A DNA stretch of 64,000 nucleotides from SG8-41 sp963699525 (GCA_963699525.1 CAVOUI010000013.1:124001-188000); one strand, 5' to 3'. Shown: positions 33,813 to 42,519, counted from the first letter of the stretch. Notes: generated by a model not told the origin, from the sequence alone. Made by a program: numbers and translations.

Positions 33813-34730
33813 TCACAGCATGATCAGCCCCGCGCTTCCGGCCGCGAGGAAGATGATCAGATGCGCGATGCTCCAGTAGAAGTAGCGCGAGCCGATCTTG
33901 TCGGGCATTTCGTTCGCGAGCAGGAACAGCCGCCCGTCGCCGGGCTTGCGCAGGACGTTGACCCCGTCCGTCGAGCGCGACTGCAGCTCGGCGTGGTGCG
34001 CGCGCACCTCGCGCCGCGCCTGCAGCCGCGCGAGCTCCCATTCCTTCATGCTGATCTTGCCGTCGCGGTCGAGGTCGAAGCGCGCGTGCAGCACCTTCTG
34101 GTCCGCCTTCCATTGGGAGAGCAGGGCGCCGACATCCGCGCGCTCCTCGCTCGCCGCCCCGGCCGCGGCCGAGGTCGTGCTGAACTCGCCGATGGCATAA
34201 ATCACGGACTTCGGCGTGACGAGCCATTCCGTATAGCGGCGGTCGGATTCCTCCCACGACTTGTGGTCATGCGTGAGCACTTCCGCGCCTTCCGGGGATA
34301 TCACGCACTGGCCGGTATCGTCCACCAGCAGGAACTGCTCCACGCTCGCGCCGCTGTCCACCGTGCTCCACCTGTTGCGCGAGTCCCTTTCCTGGATCTG
34401 GTACGAATACCAGCAGCAGGTCGTCTGGCTGAGCTTGCTTCGTACCGGCTCGCCCGCGAGCAGCTCGGCGCGCCCGAAGAGCTCGACGTATCCCTGTGCT
34501 GCGGAGGCGACTTTGGAGGTGGGGAGATCCTGTATCGCGCGATAGCGCCGGTAGTTCGCGACCCAGGCGAAAAAGCTCACCGCCGACATGGCGAGCAGGG
34601 CATAGGGCCAGACCTCCCCGCTCTCGGCTTGGAATGCGATCGCGACGATGATGAAATGAATGGCCCCCGACAGCCATCCCGGCCCGTGCATGCGGCCAAA
34701 TGGACTGATCGCTAGTTCCACGCGCCGCAA
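33813..34730 (-). CDS. GIDE-domain membrane protein with an embedded EF-hand
   Basis: A 305-residue protein. Hydrophobic segments near 22-60 and 283-303 bracket a soluble region. The central part (VELFGRAELLAGEPVRSKLSQTTCCWYSYQIQERDS, DDTGQCVISPEGAEV) matches the GIDE domain known from mitochondrial MUL1/MAPL and from bacterial LemA neighbours. An EF-hand loop DLDRDGKISMKE occupies 219-230, flanked by a charged helix. The bacterial homologues have no RING finger. Its place directly after lemA fits the recurrent LemA-GIDE pairing. Its role is unknown; membrane stress or quality control is an inference. Confidence 0.75.
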   Translation of the reverse strand: MRRVELAISPFGRMHGPGWLSGAIHFIIVAIAFQAESGEVWPYALLAMSAVSFFAWVANYRRYRAIQDLPTSKVASAAQGYVELFGRAELLAGEPVRSKLSQTTCCWYSYQIQERDSRNRWSTVDSGASVEQFLLVDDTGQCVISPEGAEVLTHDHKSWEESDRRYTEWLVTPKSVIYAIGEFSTTSAAAGAASEERADVGALLSQWKADQKVLHARFDLDRDGKISMKEWELARLQARREVRAHHAELQSRSTDGVNVLRKPGDGRLFLLANEMPDKIGSRYFYWSIAHLIIFLAAGSAGLIML

Positions 34731-34758
34731 CTCGGGTCGCTAGCGATAACGCGCACCC

Positions 34759-34800
34759 CCTTCCCCCCTTGCGGGGGAAGGAGGGATGGGGGGTGAGGGG
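34759..34800. repeat. CCTTCCCCC/GGGGGAAGG hairpin with GGGGTGAGGGG tail
   Basis: Nine-base arms 34759-34767 and 34773-34781 around CTTGC. On the other strand the tail reads CCCCTCACCCCCCATCC, matching the layout of the copy at 19629-19660. It occupies the lemA-GIDE gap and may modulate that operon's read-through. Confidence 0.55.
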
Positions 34801-34806
34801 AGCCGC

Positions 34807-35376
34807 TCAGGAACCAAACAGCTTCTTGACGTCGACGTCGGCCTTTTCCTCAGCCTGGAACTCGAGGAGATGCGCCGGCTTGAAGTTGAACATGCCGGCG
34901 ATGATGGAGTCCGGGAACTGCTCGATGCGCACGTTGTTGATGTTCGCGGACTCGTTGTAGAACTCGCGGCGGTCGGCGATGCCGTTCTCGAGGCTCGAGA
35001 TGCGCGTCTGCAGCTGCTGGAAGGTCTGGTTGGTCTTGAGGTCGGGGTAGGCCTCGGCGAGTGCAAAGAGGTTGCCGAGTGTCGCACGCAGCGCGCCCTC
35101 AGCCTGGCCGAGCTGCGGAATGTTCTGGGCTTCGCGCGCCGCAAATACCTTCGAGCGCGCCTCCATCACCTTGGTGAGCGTCTCCTGCTCGAACTTCATG
35201 TACTGCTTGCAGGTTTCGACCAGCTTGGGCAGCTCGTCGTGGCGCTGTTTCAGCAGCACATCGATGTTGGCCCAGGCCTTGGACACGTTGTGCTTCACCT
35301 GGACCAGATTGTTGTAGAGCATGATCGCGTAGGCCACGATCGCCGCGAGGATACCCAACACGATGATGGTCCCCAT
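34807..35376 (-). CDS. lemA: LemA family protein
   Basis: A 189-residue LemA protein. One N-terminal membrane helix (TIIVLGILAAIVAYAIMLY) is followed by a long helical bundle: LVQVKHNVSKAWANIDVLLKQRHDELPKLVETCKQYM and the ESANINNVRIEQFPDSIIAGMFNF motif characteristic of the family. ATG 35376 is chosen over 35454 because the helix starts there and a GAGAGGG site precedes it. LemA proteins sit in the inner membrane and associate with the GIDE-like and protease-linked membrane genes; the molecular role is unresolved. It is the first gene of a five-gene minus-strand operon. Confidence 0.93.
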   Translation of the reverse strand: MGTIIVLGILAAIVAYAIMLYNNLVQVKHNVSKAWANIDVLLKQRHDELPKLVETCKQYMKFEQETLTKVMEARSKVFAAREAQNIPQLGQAEGALRATLGNLFALAEAYPDLKTNQTFQQLQTRISSLENGIADRREFYNESANINNVRIEQFPDSIIAGMFNFKPAHLLEFQAEEKADVDVKKLFGS

Positions 35377-35541
35377 TGGTCCCTCTCTCCGCCGATAAGC
35401 GAGTTGAGCGGCGCACCCTTCCGGTAGTCTCCTTACGTCGCCGGAGTGCCACAATGCGCAGACCGGCGCCGCTCCAACTCGCGTGCGGCTAATTCTATAC
35501 CAGCGGCATAGGGGCGCATACGGCGCCCCGAAGCCGTGCTG

Positions 35542-37051
35542 TTACCAGGAGTAATGAACCGTATACCGGACCGTCGCTTCGCCGCCGGCGGCGATCTTTA
35601 CCGGGAAGTGCACGGTGCGCGCGTCCTGCTTCTCGAAGTCGTGGGTCTTGGCGGTGATTTGCCAGTTGACCCACCGATATAGATTTTCCTTCACGATCAC
35701 CGTGACCGGCTCCTTCTTCTGGTTGCGGAGCTTGATCTCGATCTCTTCGGTCATGTTCTTGCGCGAGGTGTCCACCGTGAAATTGAGCTGCTTGCGCTCG
35801 CCCACGACATCGAACGCCGATCCCAGCCGGATTTTCACGTTCTCGTTCTTCGGCGTGTGGTCGATCGTGTCCTCGCCGATGAATTCGAGGGTCCCGTCGG
35901 AGGGATCCGCCTTGTTCACGCGGATGCGTCCGGCGGGCAGCGGCACGCCCATGTTGTTCTGCTCCGCGTTGCGGAAGCCCAGGTAGACGTCCACCTTGCG
36001 GTTGGTCGCGATGCCGTAGTTGCGGTCGGTGGCGGGGTTGGGCCCGAAGCCATAGGCGGGGAGCGCGCCGTAATACACGAGAGTCTTCTCGCAGGGCACG
36101 CGGCGCGCGACCGGGAAGAGCTCGATCTGCTTGGTCGAGTTGTCGGGCAGCGTCGTGGGGCGGCCGAGCGTGTAGAGGTGATACTCGAAGAACGCCTTTT
36201 CCTGGAAGCCCTGGGCGCGGTCTTCCGCGACCGCCGCGCGCGCTGCCAGCGCTTCGGGATAGATGCGCCCCGTGGTCGCGACCTTCTGCACGTCGCCGGC
36301 CACGAGCTTCAGCTTGGCGTCCGTATAGCCTGCGCCCGACTGGTTGATGATGCTGACCCATGCGCCCACGTCGAGCTGGCAGGAGTTGGCGCCGCGGCCC
36401 TCGGAATAGGTCACGTTGTAGTCGGTCCACCACGTGATGCCCGATGCCTGGTAGGAGACGCGCGTCTTGTGCGTACCAGGGCGGCTCGCCGCGACGTCCC
36501 AAACCAGGGTCGGACGGGTGATGAGGCCCGCCGGGCAACTCCGGCAGGCGCACGCCGGCATTGTGAGGCAGCATCTGGATGCTGCCGTCCCCGCGCCGTA
36601 GCGTGATACCGCCCGCGGTGGAGAGCAGGGTGCCATCGAAGGACTCGACGCCATTGCCGCGCACCTGGTCCACGCTGATCGAGCGGTCGATGTATTTCTG
36701 CAACAGCTTTTCCGTGCTCACGAGGTCGAACTGGAAGTTCTGCTCGACGACGCTGGTCCCCGCCGCGTCGGTGAGCGACTCGAAAGTGACGGTGGTGGGA
36801 TCAATCAGGGCGGCGACGTCGGTGAAGCGCACGGTGTTGCGACCGCGCGTCAACTGGAGCTCCCGCTCGTGACGCACCATGGCGTAGCCGGGAAGCTGCC
36901 CGCGGCCGCCGTGGCGGTAGAGCTCGGGTGCGATCGCACCGGGCCGGGCGCTGCTATAGATGGTGAGCGCGTCGCCGGCCCGGGCGGGGGACTGCGCGGA
37001 GGACAGGGCCGCCGCGACGGCAAGCGCCGTGAGGGATTTCACGAAAGTCAT
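35542..37051 (-). pseudogene. DUF4139 domain protein, exported, with a single-base frameshift
   Basis: ATG 37051 (AAGGAGA upstream) opens a signal peptide (KSLTALAVAAALSSAQSPARA) and LTIYSSARPGAIAPELYRHGG. The frame is lost in the CCC run at about 36527-36529 (minus-strand PELPGG|LITRPTLVWDV). The second frame then carries the DUF4139 core to 35542: WWTDYNVTY, AWVSIINQSGAGYTDAKLKLVAGDV and DKIDHTPKNENVKI-like region ending ATVRYTVHYSW. Restored length is about 502 residues. DUF4139 is a beta-rich extracytoplasmic domain of unknown function. Divergent from the lldD-like gene. Confidence 0.8.
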
Positions 37052-37233
37052 TGCGTGTCTCCTTGAGAAGTGGAACTGCACGCAATAAACGCATGCTTGC
37101 ACCGGGTGGGGTTAAAGGGAGCCGCGGGCGGCTCGGCCCGTCCGCGCGGCGTTGATGGCGCGGCCGCTGCCTTTACCTTAGAATTTCGCCACGCGATTGC
37201 GGGGGCCCGCACGCGGTCCACGGAGTGGAAACG

Positions 37234-38466
37234 ATGGGATCGGTAGCCAAGGCATACAACATCTTCGACCTGCGCAAGATGGCGCTCAAGCGAGTGCCCA
37301 AGGGCCTGTTCGAGTTCGTCGACCGCGGTACCGAGGACGAGGTGTCGCTGCGCAACAACCGCGCCGTGTTCGACCGCATCCGCCTGAAGCCGCGGAATCT
37401 CGTGGACGTTTCGAAGCGCAGCCAGGAGGTCACGCTCTTCGGCAAGAAGCACAAGATGCCGATCGTGATCGCGCCGACCGGAACGGCGGGACTGATGTGG
37501 TACGAGGGCGAGATCGCTCTCGCGCGCGCGGCCGCCGCCGCCGGCATCCCGTTCACGCTCGCCACCGGCTCGATGACGTCGATGGAGAAGGTCGCCGAGG
37601 AGGCGGGCGGCACCCTGTGGTTCCAGCTCTACATGTGGCCCGACCGCTCGCTCTCCCACAAGCTGGTCGAGCGCGCCCGGGCCGCGGGGTACGAGGCGCT
37701 GGTGGTGACGGTCGATGGCGTCGTCCCCGGTAACCGCGAGTACAACCTCCGCAACGGCTTCACCATCCCGTTCACGTTCACGCGCGGCAACATTACGGAC
37801 GTGCTGCTGCATCCGCGCTGGCTCTTTGGCGTCCTCGCCCGCTACCTCGTGACCACGGGCATGCCGCGCTACCAGAACTATCCGACCGACATCAAGTACC
37901 GGATCACGGCGGGACCGATGGGGCGCTCGAGCATGCGCAACGATTCGCTCAGCTGGGACGATCTGCGGGCGCTGCGCAAGCTGTGGCCGCACCGCCTGAT
38001 GGTGAAGGGGCTGCTCCATCCCCAGGACGCAGCGATGGCGGCCGACTGCGGCGCCGATGGCGTGATCGTCTCCAACCATGGCGGCCGCAACCTCGACACG
38101 GCCATCTCGCCGATCGAGGCGCTGCCCGACGTGGTGGACGCGGTGGGCAAGCGTGTCACTGTGCTGGTGGACAGCGGTTTCCGGCGTGGTACGGATGTCG
38201 CGAAAGCGCTTGCCATGGGAGCGCAGGCGGTCATGGTCGGCCGCTCGACGCTCTACGGCGTCGCGGCGGGCGGGGAAGAAGGCGCGCGGCGGGCCATCGA
38301 TCTATTCCGGGGCGAGATCGACCGCGTGATCGCGCTTCTCGGCTGCACCAGCGTCGCGGAGCTTTCGACCGAGCATCTGCACGCCCCGGATCTGCCGGTG
38401 CGTGCGGCGGAGCCAGTGCGCCCGGGGTTGAAGCTCCTCGACACCGCGCGGGCCGCGGAGAGATAG
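37234..38466 (+). CDS. FMN-dependent alpha-hydroxy-acid dehydrogenase (L-lactate dehydrogenase-like)
   Basis: A 410-residue FMN enzyme of the lactate/glycolate oxidase family, somewhat longer than LldD (about 380). FMN-binding segments are FDRIRLKPRNLVDVS and IAPTGTAGLMWYEGE. A substrate-binding tyrosine lies in FQLYMW. The active-site histidine and adjacent arginine lie in SNHGGRNLDTA, and DSGFRRGTDVAKALAMGAQAVMVGR binds FMN phosphate. It oxidises a 2-hydroxy acid to its 2-oxo acid. ATG 37234 is favoured over GTG 37225 because GGAG sits 8 bases before it. Insertion around 200-230 and the C-terminal extension could indicate a mandelate- or long-chain-hydroxyacid-type substrate. Confidence 0.9.
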   Translation: MGSVAKAYNIFDLRKMALKRVPKGLFEFVDRGTEDEVSLRNNRAVFDRIRLKPRNLVDVSKRSQEVTLFGKKHKMPIVIAPTGTAGLMWYEGEIALARAAAAAGIPFTLATGSMTSMEKVAEEAGGTLWFQLYMWPDRSLSHKLVERARAAGYEALVVTVDGVVPGNREYNLRNGFTIPFTFTRGNITDVLLHPRWLFGVLARYLVTTGMPRYQNYPTDIKYRITAGPMGRSSMRNDSLSWDDLRALRKLWPHRLMVKGLLHPQDAAMAADCGADGVIVSNHGGRNLDTAISPIEALPDVVDAVGKRVTVLVDSGFRRGTDVAKALAMGAQAVMVGRSTLYGVAAGGEEGARRAIDLFRGEIDRVIALLGCTSVAELSTEHLHAPDLPVRAAEPVRPGLKLLDTARAAER

Positions 38467-38470
38467 TTCT

Positions 38471-39082
38471 TTGCTGTGGTATTTGCTGCTGCTGGCGACG
38501 GTCGGCGTCGTCGTCTACGTCATCTGGAATTACCGAAGGGGAACCGCCGCAAGGAAGGCCGCAAGCGCGGCGCGCTTCGATAAGATGTTCAAGGCGGAAG
38601 TGCAGCTTACCCCGGGTGCGCAACTCCCGACCTTTTTCACAGCCGATACCTCGCCACTCGCCAAGTCTGCTCCGGCGGCGTCCATCGCACCGGCCGTGGC
38701 GGCTGAACGCTTTCTCGGCAAGTCCGAGTCGCTGCTCTACTACTTGCTCAAGGCTGGGTTGCCTGACCACGAGATTTTTGCCGGCGTGTCACTGACGCGG
38801 TTCATCGTCGCGGCCGGAGACGGGCGCGAGCGCGAGCAGCAATTGCGCCGGCTTGCCCAGTACACCCTCGATTTCGTGGTATGCGACAAGAGCATGCAGG
38901 TGATTGCCGTGGTCGAAGTTGAAACCGCGGCCGCAGCCACGGCTGCGGGGGATCAGCGCTTCAAGGCCGAGATGCTGAAGCAGGCCGGCATCCGGCTCGT
39001 CCGCATCAATCCCACAGCGCTGCCGCGGCGGGAGCAGGTGCGGGCCTTCATCAACGGCGAGTCGCCGCAACAGGGCGTGTGA
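38471..39082 (+). CDS. DUF2726 domain protein
   Basis: A 203-residue protein. One N-terminal membrane helix (LWYLLLLATVGVVVYVIWNY) precedes a variable linker and a DUF2726 domain: AAERFLGKSESLLYYLLKAGLPDHEIFAGVSLTRFI, TLDFVVCDKSMQVIAVVEVE and LKQAGIRLVRINP. The layout (FVVCD...VVEVE...K) is that of the restriction-endonuclease-like fold suggested for DUF2726, but nuclease activity is unproven here. The TTG start 38471 lies 4 bases after the lldD-like stop, and its stop overlaps the protease start by one base. It forms a three-gene unit with those neighbours. Confidence 0.8.
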   Translation: MLWYLLLLATVGVVVYVIWNYRRGTAARKAASAARFDKMFKAEVQLTPGAQLPTFFTADTSPLAKSAPAASIAPAVAAERFLGKSESLLYYLLKAGLPDHEIFAGVSLTRFIVAAGDGREREQQLRRLAQYTLDFVVCDKSMQVIAVVEVETAAAATAAGDQRFKAEMLKQAGIRLVRINPTALPRREQVRAFINGESPQQGV

Positions 39083-40179
39083 TGGGCCGCATTCCCGGCC
39101 TCATGGTGCTGATTGCCGCAGCGCTTGCGCCGCTGCCCGTTGTGGCTGCCAAATCGCCGGAGCAAATCTTCGAGCAGGCGTCGCAGAGCGTGGTCGTGAT
39201 CAACACCTTCGACGGCGAGGGCAATCCCATCAATCAGGGCGGCGGCGTCGTGACGGCGCGCGAACTCCTCACGACCAACTGCCACGTCATCGAGGGCGCG
39301 GCGAGTCTCGAGGTCATTCACCGGCAGCAGGTCTACGCCGCCACCCCCGCAGCGGCAAACGTGGAGCGCGATTTGTGCCAGATCCGGGTTCCGCAGTTGA
39401 ACGCGCCGCGGGTGACGCTCAATACCGGCCGGGTGCGGGTGGGCCAGAGAGTGTACGCAATCGGCGCCCCGGAAGGGCTGGAGCTGACGCTGACGGAGGG
39501 CCTGATCTCGAGCCTGCGCGAATTCGAGGGCTCGCAATACATTCAGACCTCCGCGGGAATTTCGCTGGGGTCGAGCGGAGGCGGCCTGTTCGACACGGAG
39601 GGGAGGTTGATCGGCATCACCGCGTTCTTCGTCGGCGAGGGGCCGAACCTCAATTTCGCGCTGCCGGCTGCCTGGATTGCCGAGCTTGAGCGCGGAACGC
39701 GCGCGAAGGCCGCGGCAGGCGGTCAGGAGCCGGCGGACGCCCGGTGGGCGCGCCGCGTCAGCGACGCGCGGGCCAAGAAGGACTGGCCGGCCGTCGTGAG
39801 CCTTTCGCAGCAGTGGGTGCGCGTCATGCCGAAGAGCGCGCGCGCGTGGCAGGAGCTCGGCGATGCCTACGCGGCGACCAACCGGCCGCGGCGCGCGATT
39901 CCCGCCTACCAGCAGGCGGTGCGCTACGACGGCGATTCTTTCGACGCGTGGCACAACCTCGGCTGGACGTATCTGGCGCTGAATCAGTATGACCGGGCGA
40001 TCGAATCCCTCCAGGAGGCCCTGCGCATCTCGCCGGGCCATGCGCGCGCGACCTACAACCTGGGAGCTGCCTACTTCGGGCAGGGATTGCGCGACAAGGT
40101 GCAGGAAGTTCACGCCCAGTTGCGCCGGAGCGATCCCCCCCTCGCGGCGCAGTTCGCGAAGCGCTACGTGAAGCCGTAA
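39082..40179 (+). CDS. Trypsin-like serine protease with C-terminal TPR repeats
   Basis: A 365-residue exported protein: signal peptide ending about PLPVVAA, then a degenerate HtrA-like trypsin fold with catalytic His68 (TTNCHVI), Asp97 (VERDLCQI) and Ser165 (SLGSSGGGLF), followed by three TPR-like repeats (about 265-355; ARAWQELGDAYAATNRPRRAIPAYQQAV, FDAWHNLGWTYLALNQYDRAIESLQEAL). There is no PDZ domain. The TPRs probably select partners in the periplasm. ATG 39082 overlaps the upstream stop (TGATG). Confidence 0.88.
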   Translation: MGRIPGLMVLIAAALAPLPVVAAKSPEQIFEQASQSVVVINTFDGEGNPINQGGGVVTARELLTTNCHVIEGAASLEVIHRQQVYAATPAAANVERDLCQIRVPQLNAPRVTLNTGRVRVGQRVYAIGAPEGLELTLTEGLISSLREFEGSQYIQTSAGISLGSSGGGLFDTEGRLIGITAFFVGEGPNLNFALPAAWIAELERGTRAKAAAGGQEPADARWARRVSDARAKKDWPAVVSLSQQWVRVMPKSARAWQELGDAYAATNRPRRAIPAYQQAVRYDGDSFDAWHNLGWTYLALNQYDRAIESLQEALRISPGHARATYNLGAAYFGQGLRDKVQEVHAQLRRSDPPLAAQFAKRYVKP

Positions 40180-40194
40180 GCGCAACGGCCCCGC

Positions 40195-40223
40195 TTGCCA
40201 ATTGCGCGGATTGCGGGTATTGT
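40195..40223 (+). promoter_or_regulatory. Sigma-70-type promoter of the cold-shock gene
   Basis: TTGCCA (40195-40200) and TATTGT (40218-40223) are separated by exactly 17 bases. The predicted transcript would have a leader of about 140 bases before ATG 40373, typical for cold-shock genes. A CCGCCC-GTTC-GGGCGG hairpin at 40270-40285 lies in that leader. Confidence 0.7.
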
Positions 40224-40372
40224 TCGCCCCGCAGTCGTTTCAAGCGGCGTATTGCTGACCCGTAGTCCTCCGCCCGTTCGGGCGGGGCTCAGTTCTCAAC
40301 CACTCGTCTTGAATCGCTTGCAGGGCGCGGGCGCGAGCCTGCGATTGTTCGTTCTTTTGTATAGGAGTTTGC

Positions 40373-40576
40373 ATGGCAACTGGTATCGTAAAGTGGTTCA
40401 ACGATGCGAAGGGTTTCGGATTCATCACGCCGGATGACGGCGGCGAGGAAGTGTTCGCGCACTTCTCCGAGATCCAGGGCAACGGGCACAAGTCGCTCAA
40501 GGAAAAGCAGCGCGTCAGCTACGAAGTGACGCGCGGCCCCAAGGGCATGAAGGCCACGGCCATCAAGCCGGTTTAA
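40373..40576 (+). CDS. Cold-shock protein (CspA family)
   Basis: A 67-residue single cold-shock domain. RNA-binding motifs RNP1 KGFGFI (13-18) and RNP2 VFAHF (27-31) are intact and the length is canonical. It binds single-stranded RNA or DNA as an RNA chaperone. The gene is monocistronic with its own promoter, a roughly 140-base leader of the kind that controls cold-shock expression, and an efficient terminator. ATG 40373 follows AGGAG. Confidence 0.97.
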   Translation: MATGIVKWFNDAKGFGFITPDDGGEEVFAHFSEIQGNGHKSLKEKQRVSYEVTRGPKGMKATAIKPV

Positions 40577-40618
40577 TCACGGCTGCAATCGCCGGGGCGG
40601 AAGCCCCGGTGGCAAGAA

Positions 40619-40647
40619 AAACGGCCACCCAACGGTGGCCGTTTTTT
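40619..40647 (+). terminator. Rho-independent terminator of the cold-shock gene
   Basis: AAACGGCCACC (40619-40629) pairs perfectly with GGTGGCCGTTT (40634-40644) around CAAC, followed by a T6 run (40642-40647). It lies between the csp stop and the 3' end of tmRNA transcribed from the other strand. Confidence 0.92.
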
Positions 40648-40649
40648 AT

Positions 40650-41040
40650 TGGTGGAGGCGGCGAGAATCGAACTCGCGTCCGCAAGTCCTACACAGCCGG
40701 GACTACATGCTTAGCCAGGTCGTTTGGATCTCGCCTTGCGCCCGCCGGCCGGCAGGCTGACGCTCGGCCAGTCACTTCGACGGATCCGCATGGCCAAGCG
40801 ACCAGACCGCGCGGAGAGGCTGATGTAAATGACGCTGCACCGTTGAGCAAGCGTGACTTGCGTCTCGCTACCCCTCGGCCTAGCCCATCAGCAAGCTAGT
40901 GCAGCGTCTAGCCGGTATTAGGCGGCTAGAGCGTAACGCTCGTCGTTGGCGTCTAGTGGTTTCCAGCGGTTTTACAAGGTGACTGGACCTTGGCATGCCC
41001 CGTTCTGCTTCGATACCAGCGTCGAAACCAGGTCGCCCCC
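40650..41040 (-). ncRNA. ssrA: tmRNA (transfer-messenger RNA), one-piece
   Basis: On the minus strand the RNA starts GGGGGCGACCTGGTTTCGACG and ends with a T-arm/acceptor (GGACGCGAGTTCGATTCTCG, then CCGCCTCCACCA), so CCA is encoded. The 5' GGGGGCG pairs with CGCCTCC at the 3' end, forming the alanine-tRNA-like acceptor. The internal reading frame is GCC AAC GAC GAG CGT TAC GCT CTA GCC GCC TAA, encoding the degradation tag ANDERYALAA (an alanine is added first from the charged tmRNA). Length about 391 bases. It rescues stalled ribosomes with SmpB. Confidence 0.96.
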
Positions 41041-41096
41041 ATGACTCGAAATCCATGGAATCGGCATTATCTCAGATATGGGCATTAACACGGAGT

Positions 41097-41747
41097 TCAA
41101 TCCAGAAATCGCAGCAAGCCCAACGGCTGCTCGATCATGCAGTCCGCGTTCCAGTTCTCGGGGTCCTGGCCGTTGAGATAGCCCCACTTTGCGATTGCCG
41201 TCTTCATCCCGGCCGCGCGTCCCGCTTCCACATCGCGCTGGTCGTCCCCTACGTAAATGCAGACGGCCGGCGGGAGTGCGATGGCGCGGCTCGCGGCGAG
41301 CAGCGGCTCGGGGTGGGGCTTGATCCTGCCGGTGGTGTCGCCTCCGATCACGCACGCGGTCCGGCCGCGCACCTTGAGGAGGTCCAGCAGCGGCAGCGTG
41401 AAGCGCTCCGCCTTGTTGGTGACAACACCCCAGGGCATCGCGCGTGCTTCCAGCCGGTCGAGGAGCTCGGGGATGCCCGCGAACAGCCGGGTCTCCCGGC
41501 ACAAATTATCGGCATAGACGGCGAGAAACTCATCGCGCAGCGCGTCGTACCCGGAGTCCCCGGGACACAGGTTGAATCCCGCTCCAATCAGCCCGCGAGC
41601 GCCTTGGGACGCAACGGGGCGGGTTGCCGCGAGCGGCAGCGGAGGCAGGCCACGCGCGCCACGCACACGATTGAGCGCGTAAGTCAGATCGGGCGCCGTG
41701 TCGGCGAGCGTGCCGTCGAGGTCGAAGAGAACCGCCTGATCGATCAC
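41097..41747 (-). CDS. gph: Phosphoglycolate phosphatase (HAD family)
   Basis: A 216-residue HAD-superfamily phosphatase of the Gph type, clearing 2-phosphoglycolate. The nucleophile motif is FDLDGTLADTAPD near the start. TNKAERF provides motif II, KPHPEPLL the motif III lysine region and VGDDQRDVEAGRAAGM the motif IV acidic pair. GTG 41747 overlaps the ubiG stop (GTGA), so translation is coupled. The ubiG-gph order is a common betaproteobacterial arrangement, which supports the gene symbol. Confidence 0.92.
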   Translation of the reverse strand: MIDQAVLFDLDGTLADTAPDLTYALNRVRGARGLPPLPLAATRPVASQGARGLIGAGFNLCPGDSGYDALRDEFLAVYADNLCRETRLFAGIPELLDRLEARAMPWGVVTNKAERFTLPLLDLLKVRGRTACVIGGDTTGRIKPHPEPLLAASRAIALPPAVCIYVGDDQRDVEAGRAAGMKTAIAKWGYLNGQDPENWNADCMIEQPLGLLRFLD

Positions 41748-42439
41748 GACTTGATCGCGTGCATAATGTAATTCACGTCCGTGTCGCTGCCCAAGGAGTA
41801 CACCCTCAAGAAAGGGTTGTATGTCATTCCGGTAATGCGATCGACCGCGAGGCCGGAGCCCCGGCACATGCCCGCAAGCTCGGAGGGCTTGATGAAGCCT
41901 GCGTAGTCGTGGGTGCCGCGGGGCAGGAGCTTCAGCACGTATTCGGCGCCGATCACCGCGAGCAGGTATGACTTGAGGTTGCGGTTGAGGGTGGAGAAAA
42001 ACACGTGGCCCCCGGGCCGGACGAGCTCGGAGCACGCCTGGACCGTCAGCGCGGGCTCGGGGACGTGCTCGAGCAGCTCCATGCAGGTGACGACATCGAA
42101 GCTCCCAGGCGCCTCGCGGGCGAGCGCTTCCGGCGCGATCAGCCGATACTCGACCTCGAGCCCGGACTCGAGCAGGTGCAGCTGCGCGACCTTGAGCGGC
42201 TTGTCGGCGAGGTCGATGCCGGTGACGCGCGCGCCGCGCGCAGCCATCGCTTCGGTCAGTATGCCGCCGCCGCAGCCGACATCGAGCACGCGCCGGCCAC
42301 GCAGGCCTGCGATGCCGTCGATATAGTCGAGGCGCAGGGGATTGATGTCATGCAGCGGCTTGAACTCGGCGCCGGGATCCCACCAGCGGTGTGCGAGCTG
42401 GCTGAATTTCTCGATCTCCAGGGGATCGACGTTGATCAT
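41744..42439 (-). CDS. ubiG: Ubiquinone biosynthesis O-methyltransferase
   Basis: A 231-residue SAM-dependent methyltransferase of ubiquinone synthesis. The SAM motif I is RRVLDVGCGGGILTEAMA, with LADKPLKVAQLHLLESG next and CMELLEHVPEP as the following motif. The N-terminal EIEKFSQLAHRWWDP and HDINPLRLDYI and the late LLPRGTHDYAGFIKPSEL segments are diagnostic for UbiG. It carries out both O-methylation steps on polyprenyl quinone precursors at the inner membrane. It overlaps gph by 4 bases and lies 80 bases after mtaD. Confidence 0.95.
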   Translation of the reverse strand: MINVDPLEIEKFSQLAHRWWDPGAEFKPLHDINPLRLDYIDGIAGLRGRRVLDVGCGGGILTEAMAARGARVTGIDLADKPLKVAQLHLLESGLEVEYRLIAPEALAREAPGSFDVVTCMELLEHVPEPALTVQACSELVRPGGHVFFSTLNRNLKSYLLAVIGAEYVLKLLPRGTHDYAGFIKPSELAGMCRGSGLAVDRITGMTYNPFLRVYSLGSDTDVNYIMHAIKS

Positions 42440-42519
42440 GCGGTAGGCAATCAGGATTGAGGATTCACGATCGAATACGCATCCAATTCTACTCGCCGGC
42501 TAATCGCTGATCCTGAAGC

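Noticed and set aside
40650..41040. Two-piece (permuted) tmRNA
   Set aside because: The 5' GGGGGCG end, the tag frame and the TPsiC/CCA end occur in the standard one-piece order on a single strand.
40609..41771. Short open frames on both strands across the csp-gph gap
   Set aside because: They overlap the tmRNA, whose tag frame and tRNA-like ends explain this stretch fully.
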